Below are positions 16,857 to 23,408 of a stretch of 64,000 nt of DNA, piece by piece. The DNA comes from GH45 sp046704385 (lineage in GTDB: Bacteria > Bacteroidota > Bacteroidia > Bacteroidales > SZUA-534). Made by a program: the position numbers and the translations under genes. Within the stretch, counting starts at the first letter, position 1. Every line of letters starts with the position of its first letter. Where the stretch lies: assembly GCA_046704385.1 (NCBI GenBank), contig JBJKSB010000009.1:62001-126000 (forward strand), read 5' to 3'. A model generated the notes under the pieces. That model ran no database searches. It was given only the letters and a program-made list of their open reading frames with translations, and had not been told where the DNA came from.

Positions 16857-17843
16857 GTGGAAATTTCGGTTGTAGTACCTTGTCTGAACGAAGAAAAATA
16901 CATTAAAACATGTTTGGAGTCTATAGTAAACAATGGTTTTCTGGTGTCAGAAATGGAAATACTGGTTGTTGATGGAGGGAGTGCTGATTCAACTTTGGAT
17001 ATTATTGCTGAAATCCAAAAATCAATATCATCTGTTAAGTTGCTTAGCAACCCTAAAAGAAAAACTCCTTTTGCATTAAATATCGGGGTACAGAATTCCA
17101 CCGGCAAATATGTACTGGTAGCGGGAGCTCATGCTACCTATCCACCTGATTATATTAATAATCTATACAAGCAGATTCAGAAGCCGGAAATTGATGTGAT
17201 AGGAGGGGCTATAGAAACCTGCACAAAAACAATAAATACCAAGACTAATGCTATAAAATACGTTTTATCGCACCGTTTTGGGGTAGGAAATTCAAAGTTT
17301 CGTACCGGGGCATCTCAGATGTCCGAAGTTGATACGGTACCCTTTGGACTTTATAATAGAGAAGTTTTTAATTCTGCCGGGCTTTATAATGAAAAATTAA
17401 TCAGGAATCATGATATTGAATTATCAAAACGCATTTTAAGCAAAGGTTTTAAAATATGGCTGATGCCGGAATTTAAAGTCAAATATTATGCCCGCGAAAC
17501 TTTTACAGGATTGGCTAAGAATAATTATGGGAACGGATACTGGAATTTAAAAACATTGTATATAACCAGAAAAATGCAATCACTTAGTTTACGACATTAT
17601 ATTCCATTGATATTTGTCTTATCAGTAATTGGACCTTTATTACTTGGATTGCTTTTTTACAGTAAATTGATCTTGGTTTCAGCCTTGTCATTGTTATTAT
17701 ATGTGTTGACGATTGGATTTTTTTCGTTTCGCAATCATAAGAAATTAAATCCGTTAATTGTCTTTTGGGTTTTTGTTACCTTACATTTTTCTTACGGTTT
17801 TGGTTCGCTACTTGGAGCTGTTTCATTCTATCAACCAAAATAA
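16857..17843 (+). CDS. GT2-family glycosyltransferase with C-terminal membrane helices (ExoA-like)
   Basis: This 328-residue protein starts at GTG (no ATG fits the conserved beginning ISVVVPCLNEEKYIKTCLES). It has VVDGGSADSTLDII (about 39-52), AGAHATYPPDYI as the metal-binding region, and IRNHDIELSKRILSKG, the ED/HD-type catalytic motif. Three or so hydrophobic segments (about residues 240-325) anchor it, as in ExoA-type glucosyltransferases of succinoglycan synthesis. It is followed three to nine bases later by a FemAB/GNAT-like gene, indicating an operon. Confidence 0.86.
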   Translation: MEISVVVPCLNEEKYIKTCLESIVNNGFLVSEMEILVVDGGSADSTLDIIAEIQKSISSVKLLSNPKRKTPFALNIGVQNSTGKYVLVAGAHATYPPDYINNLYKQIQKPEIDVIGGAIETCTKTINTKTNAIKYVLSHRFGVGNSKFRTGASQMSEVDTVPFGLYNREVFNSAGLYNEKLIRNHDIELSKRILSKGFKIWLMPEFKVKYYARETFTGLAKNNYGNGYWNLKTLYITRKMQSLSLRHYIPLIFVLSVIGPLLLGLLFYSKLILVSALSLLLYVLTIGFFSFRNHKKLNPLIVFWVFVTLHFSYGFGSLLGAVSFYQPK

Positions 17844-17852
17844 GTATTGCAG

Positions 17853-18725
17853 GTGAGTTGGATAAACAGACATGAAGAATTATTAAAAGCACAAAGTATT
17901 AACTACTTAAGGGTTGGTGACAGATTGTTGCGCGAATACAATAAAATAATAATTCCATTGGGTCCTGTAATTACTCCCAGTGCCAATCTACCTGTTGATG
18001 CTAAAAAAGTACTTAAAAAACTGCATGGTTTTTTAGTTTGGTGGACTGATAATCAAGAAGTTGATACAAGTCCATGGTATGCGGTAATTAAAGATAAATA
18101 TCTGGAAGTGGATGAATATCATTCGTCGAATATGCGCAACAAAATCCGCAAAGGATTAAAAAACTGTGAGATACGACAGGTTGAGGCTTCATGGCTTGGG
18201 GAGCATGGTTATTCTGTATTTAAAAACGCGTTATATACGTTTACTAAAAATAAAATACCTGGTTTGGCTGCATTTAAAAAAAAGATTGAACCTACCTTTA
18301 ATTTTAGTGATATTATTCATTATTGGGGAATATTTATGGATGAAAAACTGGTGGGGTATTCTGTGGTTTACTGTTATGAAAATCACGAAGCTAATATATC
18401 AGAGATTCGAATTAATCCTGATTATAATACCTATAGACCATCATACGCTTTATTACACAAATTATCAGAGTTCTATTTAAAAAACCAGAAATTTAACTAC
18501 GTAAATAACGGGTATCGAAATTTATTGCACGAAACCAATATTCAGCAATTATTGCTTAGCGATTTTGGTTATCGAAAATTAAAAGTAAAATTACATCGTG
18601 CTTATCGATTTCCATTTGGCATTATGGTAAAAACAATCAATCCATTTAAAAATAGATTAACACGCTTTGAATCTATAAGTGCTGTTCTTCAGTTGGAAGA
18701 TGTATATAAAAAAAAGCTACCGTAG
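17853..18725 (+). CDS. FemAB/GNAT-fold acyltransferase-like protein
   Basis: The 290-residue protein (GTG start; a TTG six bases upstream is the alternative) resembles GNAT-fold transferases of the FemAB/BioF2 type often found in exopolysaccharide loci. Visible are a basic segment NMRNKIRKGLKNCEIRQVE (about 106-124) and the beta-alpha core WGIFMDEKLVGYSVVYCYE then ISEIRINPDYNTYRPSYALL, where an acyl-CoA or aminoacyl donor would bind. It could add an acyl or aminoacyl group to the glycan. Its stop codon lies inside a hairpin shared with the convergent gene. Family assignment is by overall pattern, so function is uncertain. Confidence 0.6.
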   Translation: MSWINRHEELLKAQSINYLRVGDRLLREYNKIIIPLGPVITPSANLPVDAKKVLKKLHGFLVWWTDNQEVDTSPWYAVIKDKYLEVDEYHSSNMRNKIRKGLKNCEIRQVEASWLGEHGYSVFKNALYTFTKNKIPGLAAFKKKIEPTFNFSDIIHYWGIFMDEKLVGYSVVYCYENHEANISEIRINPDYNTYRPSYALLHKLSEFYLKNQKFNYVNNGYRNLLHETNIQQLLLSDFGYRKLKVKLHRAYRFPFGIMVKTINPFKNRLTRFESISAVLQLEDVYKKKLP

Positions 18726-18733
18726 TAGCTTTT
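18712..18733. terminator. Bidirectional terminator between convergent genes
   Basis: AAAAGCTAC and GTAGCTTTT form a nine-base-pair stem with a CGTA loop. A-rich and T-rich flanks mean it can end transcription from both sides: the FemAB-like gene on + (whose TAG lies in the stem-loop) and the Wzz-like gene on -, whose stop follows at 18741. Confidence 0.7.
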
Positions 18734-18740
18734 CAATTTA

Positions 18741-19712
18741 TTATTCAGCAATATCTTCTTTTGATCGTCGTATTTGATCAAATACAAATTTTCTTCGGTC
18801 AATTAAAAGTATAATTATGAAACCCAATAGGAATCCTAGTTTGGTATATTTTCCAACCATTCTTTCAACTTTTTTATCTTTTGCTAATACCGGTACTGAA
18901 AAATCCAGTACTACTTCAATAGGATCTTTATAAAGTATAAGTTCTTTTTCTATTTTCTGTTCCTGTTGATAAAGTCCCAAAATTTCATTATGATATAACT
19001 TTTGTTGTTTATCTCCAACAAATAGCGCATCACCAAATTTAATGGTTTTCTCATTCGATTTGCCAAAATATTCCTTCTTTCTTAAACTATCCAAATCAAC
19101 TATTTCCTGTTTAATTCGCGGAATAAGTTCTTCCTGCTGCTTAATCCGGATGTAATTAAGATCCTTTACCCTCTTATTGTTGGTGATATAATCAAAAACT
19201 TTTTTCTTAATCGCAGGGATATAATTAAATCCTAAAGTATCATTAAATTCAATTTGAATACAAAAATTGCCATACTCTCTTTGCTTTATAATAGTAGAGT
19301 CTTCTGTTGCTACGGTTTCAATATCTTCGATAACATCCCATATTCCATCATGGTTGAGATCCAGAACATAAGTAGCACCGATTTTTCTGATGGATTTGAG
19401 TGTATCCTGCCCAAAAGCATTGGAATAATCCCAGTTATTTATACTTTGAATTACCTCAATGTTACTTATGGTGTGCGAAAAGGCAACCAGCTCTGACTTA
19501 TAGTATGGTGCTGTTATTCTAACATTAAAATATCCATATGCAGCGCCAATGGCTATTGACAAAGCAAACCAAATACTATTTCTGACAAAGAAATAGAAAA
19601 TGTGTAATCCTATCTTATAGAGCCATTTTATTACGTCCCCAAACCAGTTAAAAATGTTGGTAAATAATTCTATAAGATCAATTTCCTGGGGTGTATCTTT
19701 CTTTTCTGTCAT
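18741..19712 (-). CDS. Wzz-type chain-length determinant-like membrane protein
   Basis: The 323-residue protein has a first membrane helix at about residues 44-63 (SIWFALSIAIGAAYGYF), a long periplasmic part with coiled-coil-like charged stretches (about 185-260), and a second helix at about 290-307 (LGFLLGFIIILLID). Two terminal helices flanking a periplasmic helical domain is the Wzz/FepE topology, which sets O-antigen or capsule chain length. It lacks any C-terminal tyrosine kinase. Although next to the glycan cluster, it is on the opposite strand and follows two unrelated genes after 24 bases. Confidence 0.72.
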   Translation of the reverse strand: MTEKKDTPQEIDLIELFTNIFNWFGDVIKWLYKIGLHIFYFFVRNSIWFALSIAIGAAYGYFNVRITAPYYKSELVAFSHTISNIEVIQSINNWDYSNAFGQDTLKSIRKIGATYVLDLNHDGIWDVIEDIETVATEDSTIIKQREYGNFCIQIEFNDTLGFNYIPAIKKKVFDYITNNKRVKDLNYIRIKQQEELIPRIKQEIVDLDSLRKKEYFGKSNEKTIKFGDALFVGDKQQKLYHNEILGLYQQEQKIEKELILYKDPIEVVLDFSVPVLAKDKKVERMVGKYTKLGFLLGFIIILLIDRRKFVFDQIRRSKEDIAE

Positions 19713-19736
19713 ATATCAAGTAAGTTAATTTGTGGG

Positions 19737-20603
19737 TCAAAAATATAAAATTTTTAATAGTGAATGATATTCTTCCGCTTTTCTTTTATCAGCTACATTT
19801 TCATAATAGGTAATAATTTCATTTACAAGGTGCACAAGGGTGTCCTTGTTGCTGCTCGGCTGAAAATAGGCCTTTTTATTTTCAAGTTTTTGCTGTTTGA
19901 TAAAAAGGTCAATTTCCTTTTTCCCAAATACCACACCTTTGTTGAAAGGGTTAATATAAAAAAGTACACCTTCGTCAAATTCACTTTCAAACGCTTGTTG
20001 TAACTGGTCTTTATAGCAAAGTATAAAATTTTTGGGTAATGCCACTCCAAAAACGGGTATATCAAGTTGCTGACAAATGGAAGCATAAACAATTGCCAGA
20101 GCAATTGGTGAGCCTTTTTTGGTATCAAGTACATGGTTTACAAAAAATCCCTGTACGCTGTTATAAAAAGCCTTGCTCCTTGAAAATTTATGAACCTCAA
20201 AAAAGATATGATTGACAATTTTTATTTTTTCAAGTGCCGTAAGATTATCATTTATTTCAAGCCATATATCCTTTTTTATTTTTTCAATTTGCAGGTTAAT
20301 GTCTTCTGGTTTTACATCGGGGTACTGAAATTGGGTAATTATGGCTGCTCCTTCAATTAAATTATGTTGGGTGGAACTATTCCATTTTTCCAACTTGCTT
20401 TTAATATCGGTATGATGGATTTGTTGAATAATATCCTCAATTCGGGTTTGAAATAATTCATCAAGAGAGGTTTCCCAGGCTCTTTCAAGATGAGGAATTA
20501 CCTCAACACCCAATTGCGTAAGTTTGGATTGAATGGCCTGAAAAACTGATGAATCAGGATCATCAAGAAGTTTTATCAATGCATCAATTTCTTTTACGTC
20601 CAT
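19737..20603 (-). CDS. SirB1-type transglutaminase-like protein
   Basis: The 288-residue protein contains the transglutaminase-like/SirB1 core: DTKKGSPIALAIVYASICQQ followed by LDIPVFGVALPKNFILCY (about residues 165-205), matching the conserved G-P-hydrophobic and LPxxF/hydrophobic pattern of the family. The N-terminal 60 residues look like HEAT-type helices (LIKLLDDPDSSVFQAIQSKL). The molecular role of this family is poorly defined. It starts five bases after the stop of the nucleoside phosphorylase gene and is followed 24 bases later by the Wzz-like gene, so the three are probably one transcript. Confidence 0.75.
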   Translation of the reverse strand: MDVKEIDALIKLLDDPDSSVFQAIQSKLTQLGVEVIPHLERAWETSLDELFQTRIEDIIQQIHHTDIKSKLEKWNSSTQHNLIEGAAIITQFQYPDVKPEDINLQIEKIKKDIWLEINDNLTALEKIKIVNHIFFEVHKFSRSKAFYNSVQGFFVNHVLDTKKGSPIALAIVYASICQQLDIPVFGVALPKNFILCYKDQLQQAFESEFDEGVLFYINPFNKGVVFGKKEIDLFIKQQKLENKKAYFQPSSNKDTLVHLVNEIITYYENVADKRKAEEYHSLLKILYF

Positions 20604-20607
20604 TTTA

Positions 20608-21480
20608 TTAAGCAGTAAGCCTTTCCAAAACCTTTAAAATCAGTTTTCCCATATCGCTTTTGTAATCTTTACTGTATTCCTTACGGATTCTGTTGGCAAT
20701 TATATTACAAACCGTAACAGCATTATGGTTCATGAGTTTTGATAAGCCATAAATGGCCGAGCATTCCATTTCATAATTGGTTATTTTTTTACCTTCATAT
20801 TCAAAACTACTTATTTTATCATTAATCTGCATATCCTGAATAGGTAATCGGAGTATTCTGCCTTGTGGACCATAAAAACCAGGAGCTGAAATGGTTAACC
20901 CTTTTGTCATATCAAAACCAATTTTTTGAAGAAGTTCTTTTGAACTTTTAACAAAATATGGAGTGGTAAGTTGCGGGTTCCAATTCATGTAATCAGTAAA
21001 AATCTTCTCAATTTTTAAGTCAGTTACCTTATTTCTGTTGGCATAAAAATTTAATAAACCATCAAAACCAATAGCCATTTCACTAATAACAGGAGTATCA
21101 ACGGGAATGTCCCCTTGTAAAGCACCGCTCGTTCCAATCCTTACCAAATTGAGACGTTTCTTTTCCTGTTTTTCAGTCCTGGTATTCAGGTCAATATTTA
21201 CAAGGGCATCTAATTCATTTACAACAATATCTATATTATCAGTGCCAATTCCTGTTGATAATGCCGTAACTCTTTTCCCGTTAAAAATACCCGTATGAGT
21301 TTTAAATTCGCGGTTTTGCTTCTTAACATCAATCGTATCAAAAAATGAAGATACTAACTCAACCCTGTCCTGGTCTCCAACCAGAATTATATTATCAGCA
21401 ATTTCTTCCGGTAAAAGATGCAGGTGAAAAATTGTACCATCTCCATTTAGTATCAATTCTGATTCTGGAATTCTGTTCAT
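20608..21480 (-). CDS. Nucleoside phosphorylase (uridine/purine phosphorylase family)
   Basis: With the ATG chosen here the enzyme has 290 residues; an in-frame ATG nine codons upstream exists, but the conserved part begins NRIPESELILN. It shows ILVGDQDRVELV (phosphate-binding start), LVRIGTSGALQGDIPVD (about residues 122-138) and NYEMECSAIYGLSKL (about 235-249), where Met-Glu contact the ribose as in the PNP/UDP phosphorylase family. It cleaves nucleosides to base and ribose-1-phosphate in the cytoplasm. It is the first gene of an apparent three-gene - strand operon. Confidence 0.85.
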   Translation of the reverse strand: MNRIPESELILNGDGTIFHLHLLPEEIADNIILVGDQDRVELVSSFFDTIDVKKQNREFKTHTGIFNGKRVTALSTGIGTDNIDIVVNELDALVNIDLNTRTEKQEKKRLNLVRIGTSGALQGDIPVDTPVISEMAIGFDGLLNFYANRNKVTDLKIEKIFTDYMNWNPQLTTPYFVKSSKELLQKIGFDMTKGLTISAPGFYGPQGRILRLPIQDMQINDKISSFEYEGKKITNYEMECSAIYGLSKLMNHNAVTVCNIIANRIRKEYSKDYKSDMGKLILKVLERLTA

Positions 21481-21547
21481 GTATAATAGTTTCTTAAAGT
21501 TTATCAATAATTAATGAGGAAAATTGAGTATCGTGTGATAATAGTTT

Positions 21548-21555
21548 TAATTTTG
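21548..21555 (+). promoter_or_regulatory. Candidate -7 box (TAATTTTG) for the universal stress gene
   Basis: TAATTTTG fits TAnnTTTG and sits 33 bases before the ATG of the universal stress protein gene in the short divergent region. No clear -33 TTTG was found. Confidence 0.35.
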
Positions 21556-21587
21556 TAAAAATAGGAACCCAAAAGTAGAAAAAAAAT

Positions 21588-22463
21588 ATGGATGCAACAA
21601 CAAAGCACATACTGGTACCCGTTGACTATTCTGATAAAGCTGTCATTGGCTTGCAGATGGCATCGAATTTACTGGCAATACACGGCGGTAAGCTTACTGT
21701 ATTAAATGTATTAAAAGGGGTCGACCCTATATTTTCAGATACATTCAATGAATCGGAAAGAAAAGAGTTGATTGATAAATTAAAAAAACATTTACGCACA
21801 TTTGCCGAAAAATATATTGACAGTAGTAAGTTTGACCTCCATTGCCGGGTTGAATCCGGAAAGTTATGTGAAACTATATTAAGCACAGCCGAAGAACATA
21901 ATGTTTCGCTAATTGTGATGGGTACCAGCACAGTTGATAATATTAAGAAATGGATTATTGGAACAAACGCATTACGGATTGTTTCTGAATCACTTTGTCC
22001 GGTAATAACACTCAAACAGGAACCTAAATCCAAAGAGATAAAAAGGATTATTCTGCCAATGGATATTACCAAGGAATCGCGCGAAAAAGTTGCACGTGCT
22101 GTTCAATTGGCCAAAGAAAATGATGCTGAAATTTTTGTAGTTTCGGCTTATTCTTTAAGCGATGAAAGCATTATCGGTAAACTTGAAGTTCAACAAAAGC
22201 AGGTTGCTGATTATATCAAAAGTCATAATGTTCAAGTAACATCTAATTTACTTAAGTTGTCTGATAAAGTTGAGGGGATTTTGAATTATGTCGATCAAAA
22301 CGAAGGTGATTTAATTCTTATTACTACACATCAGCAACCGGATATACTTAGCTCTATTTTAGGCTCATATGCCAAAAGTATAATTAAGGAAGCTAAAGTC
22401 CCGGTTATGAGTATTGTTCCTCAACTTATACACAATGTAAGTTTCAGACTGCCTGCAACTTAA
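21588..22463 (+). CDS. Universal stress protein with two Usp domains
   Basis: A 291-residue tandem Usp protein. Domain 1 (about 1-147) begins HILVPVDYSDKAVIGLQMA and ends VMGTSTVDNIKKWIIGT, an ATP-binding type G-x2-G-x9-G pattern variant; domain 2 (about 154-283) begins RIILPMDITKESREKV and ends ITTHQQPDILSSILGSYAK, where the Gly-rich loop is degenerate. Such proteins are small cytoplasmic stress-survival factors. The gene is followed 30 bases later by an SPFH-domain gene on the same strand, so the two may be co-expressed. Confidence 0.9.
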   Translation: MDATTKHILVPVDYSDKAVIGLQMASNLLAIHGGKLTVLNVLKGVDPIFSDTFNESERKELIDKLKKHLRTFAEKYIDSSKFDLHCRVESGKLCETILSTAEEHNVSLIVMGTSTVDNIKKWIIGTNALRIVSESLCPVITLKQEPKSKEIKRIILPMDITKESREKVARAVQLAKENDAEIFVVSAYSLSDESIIGKLEVQQKQVADYIKSHNVQVTSNLLKLSDKVEGILNYVDQNEGDLILITTHQQPDILSSILGSYAKSIIKEAKVPVMSIVPQLIHNVSFRLPAT

Positions 22464-22493
22464 AAATGATTATTAACCAAACACATTATAAAA

Positions 22494-23306
22494 ATGAAAA
22501 AACCACAAGGAATTATCATTATTGGACTGGCTATTTTGCTTGCCATAATTTTATTGGGAAACCGATTGTTTTTTACCCTGGATCAAACTGAGCGGGGAGT
22601 GCTTTTTCGTCCCTTTGGTGGAGGATTGGACAAAGAAAATATATTTGGGCCGGGATTTCATGTAATTGCACCCTGGAACAAGTTATATATTTATAACGTT
22701 GAAGAGCAAAAAAGTGAGGAACCCATGGATGTTCTTGACAAGAATGGACTTTCTCTGAATATTGATGTTACAGTCAGGTTTTATCCCATTGAGGATCGGA
22801 TTGGTTATCTGTATGAAGGTTTTAAACTTGATTACTCAAGTCGCCTGGTAATTCCGGAGATTAGGTCAATTGTCAGGCAGGTGGCCGGTAGGTATACTGC
22901 TGAAGAAATTTATTCCACCAAACGGTCGGAAGTTGAAAAGGCTATTATCGATGAAGCTGGTGCTAAATTAAAAGAGAACAATATTGACATGAAGGCTCTT
23001 TTGATCCGCTCAATAACATTGCCACCCGATATCAAACGGGCAATTGAGGTTAAACTAACCCAGGAGCAGGAAGCACTAGCATATCAGTTCAAGCTTGAAA
23101 AAGAAAAGGCTGAAGCCGAACGTAAAAGAATTCAGGCAGAGGGTGAAGCCAGGGCCAACCAGATTATCAATTCAAGTTTGACTCCACAACTTTTAAAAAT
23201 GCGTGGGATTGAGGCAACTTTGAAACTCGCAGAATCTCAAAATGCAAAAGTTGTTGTAGTTGGAAGCGGGAAAGATGGATTACCTTTAATATTGGGAAGT
23301 AACTAA
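22494..23306 (+). CDS. Prohibitin/SPFH (band 7) family membrane protein
   Basis: The 270-residue protein has one N-terminal membrane helix (about residues 5-28) and then an SPFH domain starting DQTERGVLFRPFGG, with PGFHVIAPWNKLYIYNVEEQ (about 53-72) and the prohibitin-like segment VRQVAGRYTAEEIYSTKR. A charged helical region (about 185-220, EKEKAEAERKRIQAEGEARA) follows, as in prohibitins that form large rings on the membrane. The likely role is membrane scaffolding or protease regulation. A long perfect hairpin follows its stop. Confidence 0.9.
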   Translation: MKKPQGIIIIGLAILLAIILLGNRLFFTLDQTERGVLFRPFGGGLDKENIFGPGFHVIAPWNKLYIYNVEEQKSEEPMDVLDKNGLSLNIDVTVRFYPIEDRIGYLYEGFKLDYSSRLVIPEIRSIVRQVAGRYTAEEIYSTKRSEVEKAIIDEAGAKLKENNIDMKALLIRSITLPPDIKRAIEVKLTQEQEALAYQFKLEKEKAEAERKRIQAEGEARANQIINSSLTPQLLKMRGIEATLKLAESQNAKVVVVGSGKDGLPLILGSN

Positions 23307-23314
23307 AGATTTAA

Positions 23315-23362
23315 TGGAAAGCTGGAAAATTGGAATTTTATTTCCAATTTTCCAGCTTTCCA
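23315..23362. repeat. Dispersed hairpin repeat, copy A (perfect 21-bp stem)
   Basis: Two 21-base arms are perfect inverted repeats around a 6-base TTTTAT loop. The left arm contains TGGAAAGCTGGAAAATTGGA, almost identical to the arm of the copy at 43663-43728. It lies between the convergent SPFH and uvrA genes and could act as a bidirectional terminator, but stem length and recurrence suggest a repeat family. Confidence 0.75.
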
Positions 23363-23408
23363 ATATTTCAATTTTCTCTCTACTAAAAGTCTATAAAATC
23401 ACAAAATT

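Larger units (their letters stand above)
3..18725 (+). other. Surface polysaccharide (O-antigen/capsule-type) biosynthesis cluster
   Basis: Sixteen consecutive + strand genes all fit polysaccharide assembly: glycosyltransferases of GT2 and GT4 type, hexapeptide acetyltransferases, three Wzy/WaaL-type multi-pass proteins, two initiating sugar-phosphate transferase domains, a sugar aminotransferase, a flippase and a FemAB/GNAT-like protein. Many junctions overlap by the four-base ATGA type, which indicates co-transcription. The cluster has two obvious breaks, a 672-base AT-rich gap at 6085-6756 and a hairpin at 14228-14260. Its upstream end lies outside the window, so nucleotide-sugar genes such as a PglF-type dehydratase may be there. 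The chemical structure of the product cannot be read from these genes. Confidence 0.85.
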
